Origin: Pseudomonas tructae
GTDB taxonomy: Bacteria > Pseudomonadota > Gammaproteobacteria > Pseudomonadales > Pseudomonadaceae
NCBI RefSeq assembly: GCF_004214895.1
Contig: NZ_CP035952.1
Location: 3,978,501 to 4,042,500 of the forward strand
Reading direction: 5' to 3'
DNA length: 64,000 nt
Shown: in pieces, positions 33,722 to 42,081 of the stretch
Layout of the letters: each line of letters starts with the position of its first letter
Position numbering within the stretch: position 1 is the stretch's first letter
Translations under genes and position numbers: made by a program
Notes under the pieces: generated by a model
What the model was told of the DNA's origin: nothing
The model's input: only the letters and a program-made list of their open reading frames with translations
The model's database searches: none

Positions 33722-34207
33722 GTGCAGATCGAAAAAACCTATGAGTACGCCGGCAACTTCGGCATCGTTTTCCATGTCTCGCAAATTGTGGTCATGCCGG
33801 AGGATCGCGTACGGCTGCGCGAGTTGCATATCGGCGAGGCGAAGGGGGCGCACTACCAGGTCAACAAAATGCTCGTGGCGCTCTACGACAGAATGCAGGC
33901 CGGCATTCGAGCTTGCGAGATGAAAATCGCTATCTCCCAGTCATTAAGCCGTCAGCAGGCTGATAGGCTGAACAGCCAGCGCATTGACGTTATCGCTGTC
34001 ATCGGAGGCTACCTTGGGGGCGCCACCACTCTGCTGGGAACGCCTGTTTTCGGATCCCTCGTTGGATCCGCCGCTGCCTCTCTCGCCGAACCACGCCTAC
34101 CGATTTACCATTCCGGCGACATCATGATCAGTATCCAGGCATCCGTCAGTGGAGGTATCGGCCCCCAACGATCAGCTTCCTCAATGATCATCAAGAATCA
34201 AGGCTGA
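33722..34207 (+). CDS. Duplicated cassette, soluble protein copy 2
   Basis: 161 residues, paralogue of the protein at 32854. Conserved blocks: FGIVFHVSQI, RLRELHIGEAKGAHYQVN, SRQQADRLNSQRIDV and SGGIGPQRSASSMIIK. The best start is GTG at 33722, five bases after GGAAGG, because it puts the N-terminus in register with the paralogue; the upstream ATG at 33683 would add 13 unrelated residues. The hydrophobic middle (about residues 95-125) is again Gly/Ala-rich. Base composition is less GC-rich than in copy 1. Confidence 0.75.
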   Translation: MQIEKTYEYAGNFGIVFHVSQIVVMPEDRVRLRELHIGEAKGAHYQVNKMLVALYDRMQAGIRACEMKIAISQSLSRQQADRLNSQRIDVIAVIGGYLGGATTLLGTPVFGSLVGSAAASLAEPRLPIYHSGDIMISIQASVSGGIGPQRSASSMIIKNQG

Positions 34208-34214
34208 AGACGAC

Positions 34215-34457
34215 ATGGCAGAATTCAGCCAACTCTTCCTCGCCTTCTTCATCTTTGTTGTGATCGAGCGCCTGCTCAAATCCAGCACACTCCGAAAATG
34301 GTTCAGCCTGGCGTTATTGCTGGGCGGTCTACTGGGTAGATTCACGCTGGAAGGTATCTACTGGCTCGGCGTTGACCTGCACCTGATTGCACTTTTTGCG
34401 ATTCTTGGTGGCCTGGAGTTGTTCTTTCGGCGCAACCGATTCGATGAGGACGCTTGA
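34215..34457 (+). CDS. Duplicated cassette, 80-residue membrane protein copy 2
   Basis: 80 residues with three predicted membrane helices and an RRNRF tail, the same length as copies 1 and 3 and alignable without gaps. It begins eight bases after the stop of soluble copy 2. AGACGACATGG has no strong ribosome site, so it may rely on translational coupling. Confidence 0.72.
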   Translation: MAEFSQLFLAFFIFVVIERLLKSSTLRKWFSLALLLGGLLGRFTLEGIYWLGVDLHLIALFAILGGLELFFRRNRFDEDA

Positions 34458-34466
34458 GTAAAGCCC

Positions 34467-34709
34467 ATGTCAGACGTTACCCAACTGTGCTACGCACTGA
34501 TCCTGATTTCATTTATGGATCATTGCCTGAAACCCTACTTACTCCGCAAATGGCTGGGACTGGCGCTCATGGCAGCTGCCTTTACGTTGCTGTTTGTGCC
34601 AGGCGGCCTCTACTGGCATGAGTTGAATCTGAAACTATTCCCTTTGTTCGTATTATTCGCGGGTTTGACCCTAGTCAAGGGACGCCGCAAGTTTCAACCA
34701 GACGCATAA
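34467..34709 (+). CDS. Duplicated cassette, 80-residue membrane protein copy 3
   Basis: 80 residues; LRKWLGLAL matches copy 1 (LRKWLGVVL) closely, and the DNA around CGCAAATGGCTGGG is identical there, so this copy is nearer to copy 1 than to copy 2 in that part. It stands nine bases after copy 2 with no soluble partner of its own. Three predicted helices and a GRRKF tail. Confidence 0.7.
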   Translation: MSDVTQLCYALILISFMDHCLKPYLLRKWLGLALMAAAFTLLFVPGGLYWHELNLKLFPLFVLFAGLTLVKGRRKFQPDA

Positions 34710-34936
34710 ACGAATATGCCAAACGCTTGAAGCAGAAGACTGGATAGCCAGCTTCTTGGCGTCCGTTATCACGGGACAGGCCCAGCTTTACCTACAGCTC
34801 TCTACCCCCTAAACTGTCCCCTCCCCCATCTCCCCCGAGGTATTCGTCCAATGCGCCATTAATGCCGCCGTCTTTGCGACGGCCAGTCTTCAGCCCCTTT
34901 TCCTGGGGAAGTCGCGGGCATTTTGTGGAGTTTTGC

Positions 34937-36544
34937 ATGACGAATACGTCAATCCTGACGCTGGACTGCGTCACCCTGGTCTTGCCCGATGGCAGGCTGT
35001 TGTTTTCCGATCTTGTCGAGACATTCGACCAGCGCCGCACCGGCCTGGTCGGGCGCAATGGCGTGGGCAAGTCGCTGCTGGCGCAGTTGCTGGCCGGGCG
35101 TGTTGCGCCCAGCGCAGGCCGTTGTTTGCGCAATGGGCGGGTGCACTATCTGGGTCAGCAACTGGCCGCTGCCGATGCCACGGTGGCGGACCTGACCCAG
35201 GTCGGCGAGGTGATCGATGCCCTGCTACGCATCGAGGCTGGCAGCACTCAGCCGGCCGACTTCGATACCGTCGGCGAACGCTGGGATATTCGCGAACGCC
35301 TGCAAGCACAGCTTGATCAGCAAGGTCTTGCGCAGCTCAGTTGGGACACGCCGGCAAGCCGCCTCAGTGGCGGCCAGGCCATGCGTGTGGCGCTGCTCGG
35401 AGCCTTTGTCAGTGATGCCGATTACCTGATCCTCGACGAGCCCAGCAACCACCTGGACGGCGCCAGCCGCAAGACGCTGATGACCTGGCTCGAGGGCTGG
35501 AGCAAGGGCTTGCTGGTGATCAGTCACGACCGCGCGCTGCTTGAACGCATGGAGCGAATCGTCGAGCTTTCGGCCCTGGGCCTGAACAGTTACGGCGGCA
35601 GTTACAGCTTTTATGCCCAGCGCAAAAGCGAAGAGACCGAGCAGGCTGAACGCACGCTGGACCGCCTCAAACTCGAACGCCAGCGCCTGGCTCGCGAGCT
35701 GCAGCAACAGCGCGAGCGCCTGGAGCGCCAGCAGTCCCGTGCCAGCAAAGGCGCGCGCTCGGCCAACCAGGCGAAGATCCTCCTCGACCGCAAGCAGGAG
35801 CGCAGTGAAACCACCGCCGGCAAGCAGCAACGTGATCATCAGGGCGCGCGCCAGACCCTGAATGCACAAGTGCGCGATGCCGCGCAGCAGGTCGAAGCCA
35901 GCAACCCGATCGTGATCCATGCGCCCGCGCCGCAGCGGCCGATCGGCAGCCAGGTGGTGGCCCTCACAGACCTGCAGTTGCCCTATGCACACCCAGGGCT
36001 GATCAATGCCAGCCTGTACAGCGGTGAGCGCCTGGGCCTGACCGGGGCCAATGGCAGCGGCAAATCAACGTTGCTCAAGGTCCTGGCGGGTCAATTGGCG
36101 CCCATCGCGGGTCACTGTGAGGTACACGGGGAAGCCGCCTTGCTCGACCAGCACTGCAGCCTGCTGCCCGCCGAACAATCAGTGCTCGATTACTTGCGCG
36201 AGGCCACCGGCAATCGGGATGAAAGCACCCTGCGCACACGTCTGGCGCAACTGGGCCTGGGTGCTGAGCGCATCACCTTGCCCAGCGGCGTGCTCAGCGG
36301 CGGTGAACGGCTCAAGGCGACGCTGGCCGGGGTGCTGTACCGCGACAGCCCGGCGCAGTTGCTACTGCTCGACGAGCCGAGCAACCACCTCGACCTGCCC
36401 TCCCTCTGCGCCCTGGAAAGCATGCTGCGCCAGTACCGCGGGACCCTGCTGGTGGCGTCCCACGATCAGGTATTCATGCAGCAACTGGCGCTGGACGGCT
36501 ACCTACAGTTGGGCGAAGGCTCAGAACTGCACGTCTGCAGTTGA
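34937..36544 (+). CDS. ABC-F family ATPase
   Basis: 535 residues, two ABC domains on one chain and no membrane segments. Domain 1: Walker A GRNGVGKS (near residue 39), signature LSGGQ, Walker B LILDEPSNHLD. A charged coiled-coil linker follows (residues about 235-310, rich in E/R/Q). Domain 2: GANGSGKS near 371, LSGGE, LLLDEPSNHLDLPS. ABC-F proteins act on the ribosome as translation factors; some protect it from antibiotics. The start at 34937 replaces a longer open frame. The last 24 bases overlap the convergent cysteine hydrolase. Confidence 0.88.
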   Translation: MTNTSILTLDCVTLVLPDGRLLFSDLVETFDQRRTGLVGRNGVGKSLLAQLLAGRVAPSAGRCLRNGRVHYLGQQLAAADATVADLTQVGEVIDALLRIEAGSTQPADFDTVGERWDIRERLQAQLDQQGLAQLSWDTPASRLSGGQAMRVALLGAFVSDADYLILDEPSNHLDGASRKTLMTWLEGWSKGLLVISHDRALLERMERIVELSALGLNSYGGSYSFYAQRKSEETEQAERTLDRLKLERQRLARELQQQRERLERQQSRASKGARSANQAKILLDRKQERSETTAGKQQRDHQGARQTLNAQVRDAAQQVEASNPIVIHAPAPQRPIGSQVVALTDLQLPYAHPGLINASLYSGERLGLTGANGSGKSTLLKVLAGQLAPIAGHCEVHGEAALLDQHCSLLPAEQSVLDYLREATGNRDESTLRTRLAQLGLGAERITLPSGVLSGGERLKATLAGVLYRDSPAQLLLLDEPSNHLDLPSLCALESMLRQYRGTLLVASHDQVFMQQLALDGYLQLGEGSELHVCS

Positions 36545-37051
36545 TTGCAGACGGGCAAAGGCGCCGCCCAGGGTCAGGTTGTGGTGGCTGATGATTGCCT
36601 CGGCAGACAGACCCGGGGTGTCCATGCAGGTGTGGGCATCGCTGACCAGCACCACGTCAAAGCCCAGCTCGCGGGCGACCCGGCAATTGGTGTCGACGCA
36701 GTACTGGGTCTTGAGACCCGCAATGACCAGCTCTTCGATAGCGGCCTTGCGCAGTTGCTCGGCCAGCGACGTGGCAAAGAAAGCACTGGGACGGGTTTTA
36801 TTAAAGACGCTATCGCGTGCAGGATCGATCGCCAGCGCCGGCAGCAACTGCCACGCGGGGCTGTCTACGGCAATCGGCGAGCCTTCGGGGCCGGTATGGC
36901 GCACCGCAAACACCGGTGCCTGGGCGGCGTGGGCCGCAGCGATCAGGCTGTTGACCCGATTCAGCACCTGCTCACCCTGCCAGGGCTGTTCGGGGCCGTG
37001 GAACAACCCCACTTGCATATCCAGGACCAACAGTGCGCGTTTTGCTTGCAT
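36521..37051 (-). CDS. Isochorismatase-family cysteine hydrolase
   Basis: 176 residues. Triad: Asp in LLVLDMQVGLF (near residue 12), Lys in NKTRPSAFFAT, Cys in AGLKTQYCVDTNCRVA. The substrate is unknown. The ATG at 37051 is eight bases after GGAG; the ATG at 37057 is too close to it. It overlaps the end of the ABC-F gene on the other strand by 24 bases. Upstream on its own strand come a hairpin (37093-37123) and a small Thr-rich reading frame (37143-37214), which together look like an attenuator for this gene. Confidence 0.85.
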   Translation of the reverse strand: MQAKRALLVLDMQVGLFHGPEQPWQGEQVLNRVNSLIAAAHAAQAPVFAVRHTGPEGSPIAVDSPAWQLLPALAIDPARDSVFNKTRPSAFFATSLAEQLRKAAIEELVIAGLKTQYCVDTNCRVARELGFDVVLVSDAHTCMDTPGLSAEAIISHHNLTLGGAFARLQSTADVQF

Positions 37052-37092
37052 CTTCATCTCTCCGTGAAAGGCCAGCCCGGACGGAGAAACGA

Positions 37093-37123
37093 CAAGGCCC
37101 CGTCCATTGCTGGCGGGGCCTTG
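37093..37123 (-). terminator. Terminator-like hairpin of a candidate attenuator
   Basis: Perfect 10-base stem CAAGGCCCCG (37093-37102) with CGGGGCCTTG (37114-37123) and an 11-base loop. Read leftward it ends with TCGTTTCTCC, a weak T tract. A competing stem is possible: GCGGGG on the plus strand at 37113-37118 against CCCCGC at 37160-37165 inside the leader frame. The two structures exclude each other. Confidence 0.55.
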
Positions 37124-37142
37124 GATTACCTGCTGCCTTAGG

Positions 37143-37214
37143 TTAAGCAGCCGTACCCACCCCGCATATGGCGGTAGTAGTGGTACGCGACGAGGTCAGC
37201 AGGCAAATCTTCAT
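37143..37214 (-). CDS. Candidate Thr-rich leader peptide
   Basis: 23 codons, too short for ordinary gene finding: MKICLLTSSRTTTT then AICGVGTAA. Four consecutive Thr codons (37173-37184) resemble those in thr/ilv leader peptides. The stop is followed by the hairpin at 37093-37123. A TTGACC-N17-CATTAT promoter ends only six bases before the ATG, so the message would be almost leaderless and no ribosome site is visible. The peptide is a prediction only. Confidence 0.45.
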   Translation of the reverse strand: MKICLLTSSRTTTTAICGVGTAA

Positions 37215-37220
37215 GCTTTG

Positions 37221-37249
37221 ATAATGCGCCCGGGCTTGCCGGTGGTCAA
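37221..37249 (-). promoter_or_regulatory. Candidate sigma-70 promoter for the Thr-rich leader
   Basis: On the minus strand TTGACC (37249-37244) and CATTAT (37226-37221) with a 17-base spacer. Both hexamers are near consensus. Transcription would start at about the ATG of the leader frame (37214). Confidence 0.45.
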
Positions 37250-37404
37250 CGCCTGACGCGATGGACGGGCGCAAGATTTTCACTGCGACCAAGGTCCAAT
37301 CCATGACTGGGCGTTCCCGATCTGCACGGGATGTATTATCGTGGCCGAGTGCGCAATAAGAACCGCCTGCCCGAGCAGGCGTCTGTAACCGAATCGAGGG
37401 TGCC

Positions 37405-38424
37405 ATGAGTAACGAAAGCATTAACTGGGACAAGCTGGGCTTCGACTACATCAAGACCGACAAGCGCTACCTGTCCGTGTTCCGTAACGGCGAGTGGGAT
37501 AACGGCACCCTGACCGAAGACAACGTGCTGCACATCAGCGAAGGTTCCACCGCGCTGCATTATGGCCAGCAATGCTTCGAGGGGATGAAGGCCTACCGCT
37601 GCAAGGACGGCTCGATCAACCTGTTCCGCCCGGACCAGAACGCCGCGCGCATGCAGCGCAGCTGCGACCGTCTGCTGATGCCGCGGGTGCCAACCGAACA
37701 GTTCATCGACGCCTGCAAGCAGGTGGTCAAGGCCAACGAACGCTTCATTCCGCCCTATGGCAAGGGCGCGCTGTACCTGCGACCGTTCGTCATCGGCACC
37801 GGTGACAACATCGGCGTGCGTACCGCGCCGGAGTTCATCTTCTCGATCTTCGCCATCCCGGTCGGTTCGTACTTCAAGGGCGGCATGACCCCGCACAAGT
37901 TCCTGATCTCCGACTTCGACCGCGCCGCGCCACAAGGCACCGGCGCCGCCAAAGTGGGCGGCAACTACGCCGCCAGCCTGCAGCCGGGCTATGAAGCCAA
38001 GAAGGCCGGTTTTGCCGACTGCATCTACCTGGACCCGCTGACCCACAGCAAGATCGAGGAAGTCGGCTCGGCCAACTTCTTCGGCATCACCGCCAACAAC
38101 GAATTCGTCACGCCCAAGTCCGCTTCGGTGCTGCCAGGCATCACCCGCCTGTCGCTGATGGAACTGGCCGAATCGCGCCTGGGCCTCAAGGTCATCGAAG
38201 GCGATGTCGAGATCAACAAGCTCGATCGCTTCATCGAGGCCGGCGCCTGTGGTACCGCTGCCGTGATCACCCCGATCGGCGGCATCCAGTACAACGGCAA
38301 GCTGCACGTGTTCCACAGCGAAACCGAAGTCGGCCCGGTGACCCAGAAGCTCTACAACGAGCTGACCGGCATCCAGAGCGGCGACATCGAAGGCCCGGCG
38401 GGCTGGATCGTCAAAGTCGCCTGA
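37405..38424 (+). CDS. ilvE: Branched-chain amino-acid aminotransferase
   Basis: 339 residues, fold-type IV PLP enzyme. It transfers the amino group between glutamate and the keto acids of Leu, Ile and Val. Visible motifs: HYGQQCFEGMKAYR near residue 53, the PLP lysine region GGNYAASLQPGYEAKKAGFADCIYLD (Lys near 197), and EAGACGTAAVITPI. The length and sequence fit the longer bacterial IlvE group II type. GAGG lies eight bases before the ATG. It diverges from the cysteine hydrolase transcript. Confidence 0.95.
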   Translation: MSNESINWDKLGFDYIKTDKRYLSVFRNGEWDNGTLTEDNVLHISEGSTALHYGQQCFEGMKAYRCKDGSINLFRPDQNAARMQRSCDRLLMPRVPTEQFIDACKQVVKANERFIPPYGKGALYLRPFVIGTGDNIGVRTAPEFIFSIFAIPVGSYFKGGMTPHKFLISDFDRAAPQGTGAAKVGGNYAASLQPGYEAKKAGFADCIYLDPLTHSKIEEVGSANFFGITANNEFVTPKSASVLPGITRLSLMELAESRLGLKVIEGDVEINKLDRFIEAGACGTAAVITPIGGIQYNGKLHVFHSETEVGPVTQKLYNELTGIQSGDIEGPAGWIVKVA

Positions 38425-38437
38425 TACGCTGAACCGT

Positions 38438-38494
38438 CATCGCGGGGCAAGCCCGCTCCCACCCAACCTGTGGGAGCGGGCTTGCCCCGCGATG
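38438..38494. repeat. REP pair (inverted)
   Basis: ATCGCGGGGCAAGCCCGCTCCCAC and its inverted copy, separated by a few bases, forming a near-perfect hairpin just after ilvE. Confidence 0.95.
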
Positions 38495-38583
38495 CTCTCC
38501 CCCCCTAGATGAATTTTTCTTTAACCCGGGCACCGCCTATTCTTTGGCACAATCAAGTCTCTACCCGCCGCCCAGGTAAAAGC

Positions 38584-39264
38584 ATGCCCCGCGTACTGAC
38601 TATCGAAGACGACGCTGTCACCGCCCAGGAAATCGTCGCCGAGCTTTCCAGCCATGGCCTGGAAGTGGAATGGGCCGACAACGGTCGTGAAGGCCTGGCC
38701 AAGGCCATTGCCGGTGGTTACGACCTGATCACCCTGGACCGGATGCTGCCGGAAGTCGATGGCCTGACCATCGTCACCACCCTGCGCACCCTGAAGATCG
38801 CCACGCCGATCCTGATGATTAGCGCCCTCTCGGATGTCGACGAACGGGTTCGCGGCCTGCGCGCCGGCGGTGATGACTACCTGACCAAGCCCTTCGCCTC
38901 GGACGAAATGGCCGCCCGCGTCGAGGTGCTGCTGCGGCGCAACAGCGTGCCCCTGGCGCAAACCCGCCTGCAAGTCGCTGACCTCGAGCTGGACCTGATC
39001 AACCATGAGGCCAAGCGCGGCGAGCAGACCCTCAACCTGCTGCCCACCGAGTACAAGCTGCTGGAGTTTCTCATGCGCCATGCCGGCCAGGTGATCACCC
39101 GGATGATGATTTTCGAGGAAGTCTGGGGCTATCACTTCGACCCGGGCACCAACCTGATCGACGTGCACATCGGACGCTTGCGCAAGAAAATCGACGCCGC
39201 TGGCCAGACACCGCTGATTCGCACTGTGCGGGGCTCGGGCTATGCCATTGCCGAACCCGTCTAA
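38584..39264 (+). CDS. OmpR-family response regulator
   Basis: 226 residues. Receiver domain: acidic pocket EDD at 8-10, phospho-acceptor Asp52 in LITLDRMLP, Thr/Ser switch in MISALSD, Lys in YLTKPFA. C-terminal winged helix at residues about 130-225 (LPTEYKLLEFLMRH; VHIGRLRKKID; IRTVRGSGYAI). Start at 38584 fits the domain edge; the frame upstream is chance. The kinase gene starts inside its end, so both are one operon. The signal and targets are not evident. Confidence 0.93.
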   Translation: MPRVLTIEDDAVTAQEIVAELSSHGLEVEWADNGREGLAKAIAGGYDLITLDRMLPEVDGLTIVTTLRTLKIATPILMISALSDVDERVRGLRAGGDDYLTKPFASDEMAARVEVLLRRNSVPLAQTRLQVADLELDLINHEAKRGEQTLNLLPTEYKLLEFLMRHAGQVITRMMIFEEVWGYHFDPGTNLIDVHIGRLRKKIDAAGQTPLIRTVRGSGYAIAEPV

Positions 39265-40630
39265 GGGCTGGAGCTCGTCGACCAGCCGCTTGCTGGCACT
39301 GTACAGCTTCCTGTTCGTGGCCTGGAGCAGCATCCTCATGGGGGTGCTGTACTTCGAAGTCTCAGGCTACCTGAACAAGCTCACCCGCCACTCCTTGCTG
39401 CAGCGCCAGCACCTGTTCGCGCACATGAGCGGCAAACAGCTCGACGACGCGTTGATCGCAAGCCAGGCCTTCGAAGAGCGCAGTTTCGATGCCTATGGGC
39501 TGTTCGATGCCCAGTTCAATCCGCTCGGCGGACAGATTCGCCAGGTGCCGCCCGAGCTGGGCCTGGATGGCAAGATCCACGAGCTCAGCCGCTGCCTGGA
39601 CGCCGACGACCCGCACCTGCCCCGCGACAGCTGCGATGCAGTGGCGATCAAGGTCCGTGATGGCCGCTGGCTGGTGCTGGTGCGCGACAACGGCTCACTG
39701 TTCGTGGTCACCCGGATCATCCTCCACGCCCTGCTCTGGGGCCTGTCGCTGACCATCATCCCCGGCATCGCCGGCTGGTACCTGCTGCGCCGCAGGCCGC
39801 TCAAGCGTATTCGCGCGATCCAGGCCAGCGCCGAGCAGATCGTTGCCGGTGACCTGACCCGGCGCCTGCCGCTGTCGGCGCGGCGCGACGAGCTGGACAT
39901 GCTCGCGGCCATCGTCAATGCCATGCTCGACCGTATCGAACGGCTAATGCATGAAGTCAAAGGCGTGTGCGACAACATCGCCCACGACCTGCGCACCCCG
40001 CTGACCCGCCTGCGCGCCCAGCTCTACCGCATTCGCCAGCAGGCCGGCGATGACTCGCCGCAAGCCGAGGCACTGGAACAGGCAATCGGCGAAACCGACA
40101 CGCTGATGGCGCGCTTTCGTGGCCTGCTGCGCATCAGCGAGCTGGAAGACCGCCAGCGCCGCGCCGGCTTTGTCGAGCTGGACCCCCATGGCCTGCTGCT
40201 GGAGCTGCACGACTTCTACTTGCCGCTGGCCGAAGACGGCGAAATTGACCTGCAGTTGCAGATGCCCGAACAACTACCGGCCTTGCACGGTGACCGCGAA
40301 CTGCTGTTCGAGGCGCTGGCCAACCTTGTGGGCAATGCGATCAAGTTCACCCCGGCGCAGGGCCAGGTACTGATGCGAGCACTGAGCGATGGCGACAGTG
40401 TGCAGATCGAGGTGCATGACAGCGGCCCGGGGATTCCCGCAGACGAGCGCGGTGCGGTGTTGAAGCGTTTTTATCGCAGCGAGGAAGGCCAGCGCCACCC
40501 GGGGTTCGGGCTTGGCTTGTCGATCGTTGCGGCGATCGTCGATTTGCATGGCTTTGAGCTGGAGGTGGGGGTGAGTGAGCTGGGCGGGGCCAGGTTGGTG
40601 TTGCGCTGCAGGACGGGGGTGGTCAGTTAG
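39242..40630 (+). CDS. Sensor histidine kinase
   Basis: 462 residues. Two membrane helices (about 15-38 and 160-185) enclose a periplasmic domain of about 120 residues. Then HAMP near 190-240, H-box NIAHDLRTPLTRLR with phospho-acceptor His248, N-box ANLVGNAIKF, and G-boxes DSGPGIP and GFGLGLSI. It phosphorylates the regulator before it; the genes overlap by 23 bases. The start is uncertain since no good ribosome site precedes 39242. Confidence 0.9.
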   Translation: MPLPNPSKGWSSSTSRLLALYSFLFVAWSSILMGVLYFEVSGYLNKLTRHSLLQRQHLFAHMSGKQLDDALIASQAFEERSFDAYGLFDAQFNPLGGQIRQVPPELGLDGKIHELSRCLDADDPHLPRDSCDAVAIKVRDGRWLVLVRDNGSLFVVTRIILHALLWGLSLTIIPGIAGWYLLRRRPLKRIRAIQASAEQIVAGDLTRRLPLSARRDELDMLAAIVNAMLDRIERLMHEVKGVCDNIAHDLRTPLTRLRAQLYRIRQQAGDDSPQAEALEQAIGETDTLMARFRGLLRISELEDRQRRAGFVELDPHGLLLELHDFYLPLAEDGEIDLQLQMPEQLPALHGDRELLFEALANLVGNAIKFTPAQGQVLMRALSDGDSVQIEVHDSGPGIPADERGAVLKRFYRSEEGQRHPGFGLGLSIVAAIVDLHGFELEVGVSELGGARLVLRCRTGVVS

Positions 40631-40635
40631 GGACT

Positions 40636-40686
40636 CATCGCGGGGCAAGCCCGCTCCTACAGGTAGGAGCGGGCTTGCCCCGCGAT
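40636..40686. repeat. REP pair (inverted)
   Basis: ATCGCGGGGCAAGCCCGCTCCTAC followed directly by its inverted copy, lying between the convergent kinase and cysS genes, where it could end both transcripts. Confidence 0.95.
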
Positions 40687-40689
40687 TGC

Positions 40690-42072
40690 TCAGTCAGCCA
40701 AGCGCCAGGTCGTGCCGCCCTTGCCGTCTTCCAGGACCACGCCCATGGCGGTGATCTGGTCGCGGATACGGTCGGATTCGGCCCAGTTCTTGTCGGCGCG
40801 CGCTTGCAGGCGCGCCTGGATCAGCGCTTCGACTTCGGCCGCATCGACCTTGCCTTCGGCACCGGCACGCAGGAAGTCATCGGCTTCAAGCTGCAACACT
40901 CCGAGCAGATCACCCAGCTCACGCAGACGACCGGCCAGGCCGGCAGCAACCTGTGGCTCGCTGTCGCGCAGGCGGTTGATCTCGCGCACCAGGTCGAACA
41001 GCACGGCGCAGGCTTCGGGGGTGCCGAAGTCGTCGTTCATCGCCGCTTTGAAGCGTTCGACGTAGGCCTCGCCACCCTCGGCCGCTACTCGCGGCAGGCC
41101 GCGCAAGGCATGGTAGAAACGCTCCAGCGCGCCCTTGGACTCGCGCAGGCTGTCTTCGGAGTAGTTGATCGAGCTGCGGTAGTGGCTCGACACCAGCAGG
41201 TAGCGCACCACCTCGGGGTGATACTTGTCGAGCACATCGCGAATGGTGAAGAAGTTGTTCAAGGACTTGGACATCTTCTCGCCGTTGATGCGAATCATCC
41301 CGCAGTGCATCCACGAATTGGCGTACTGCTTGCCAGTGGCGGCCTCGCTCTGGGCGATTTCGTTCTCGTGGTGCGGGAACTCCAGGTCGTTGCCACCGCC
41401 GTGGATGTCGAAGCTCTCGCCCAGGCAGCAGGTGGACATCACCGAGCACTCGATGTGCCAGCCCGGACGGCCCGGGCCCCAGGGCGATTTCCAGCTCGGC
41501 TCGCCCGGCTTGACGCCCTTCCACAGGACGAAGTCGAGCGGGTCCTGCTTGGCTTCGTCGACCTCGATACGGGCACCGATGCGCAGGTCTTCGATCTTCT
41601 TGCGCGACAGCTTGCCGTAGCCGACGAACTTGCCGACCCGGTAATACACGTCGCCGTTACCCGGCGCGTAGGCATAGCCCTTGTCGATCAGGGTCTGGAT
41701 CATCGCGTGCATGCCGGCGATATGGTCGGTGGCACGCGGCTCCTGGTCCGGCGGCAGGATGTTCAGGCGGCGCTCGTCTTCATGCATCGCATCGATCATG
41801 CGGGCGGTCAGGGCGTCGAAGCTTTCGCCGTTCTCGTTGGCCCGGTTGATGATCTTGTCATCGATGTCGGTGATGTTGCGCACATAGGTCAGGTCGTAGC
41901 CGCTGTAACGCAGCCAGCGGGTCACCAGGTCGAAGGCGACCATGCTGCGCCCGTGGCCCAGGTGGCAGTAGTCGTAGACGGTCATGCCGCAGACGTACAT
42001 CCGCACCTTGTTGCCTTCAAGCGGTTTGAAGGCTTCCTTGGTCTTGCTGAGCGTGTTGTAGATGGTAAGCAC
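40690..42072 (-). CDS. cysS: Cysteinyl-tRNA synthetase
   Basis: 460 residues, the usual length. Class I motifs: HIGH as HLGHGR near residue 38 and KMSKS as [10 protein letters not shown] near residue 265. Zinc ligands include Cys in YVCGMT (near 28), Cys in HIECSVMS and the His/Glu in FPHHENE. It starts with GTG at 42072, nine bases after the glnS stop, so the two synthetase genes are one operon, an order common in Pseudomonas. Confidence 0.97.
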   Translation of the reverse strand: MLTIYNTLSKTKEAFKPLEGNKVRMYVCGMTVYDYCHLGHGRSMVAFDLVTRWLRYSGYDLTYVRNITDIDDKIINRANENGESFDALTARMIDAMHEDERRLNILPPDQEPRATDHIAGMHAMIQTLIDKGYAYAPGNGDVYYRVGKFVGYGKLSRKKIEDLRIGARIEVDEAKQDPLDFVLWKGVKPGEPSWKSPWGPGRPGWHIECSVMSTCCLGESFDIHGGGNDLEFPHHENEIAQSEAATGKQYANSWMHCGMIRINGEKMSKSLNNFFTIRDVLDKYHPEVVRYLLVSSHYRSSINYSEDSLRESKGALERFYHALRGLPRVAAEGGEAYVERFKAAMNDDFGTPEACAVLFDLVREINRLRDSEPQVAAGLAGRLRELGDLLGVLQLEADDFLRAGAEGKVDAAEVEALIQARLQARADKNWAESDRIRDQITAMGVVLEDGKGGTTWRLAD

Positions 42073-42081
42073 GAGAGTTCC

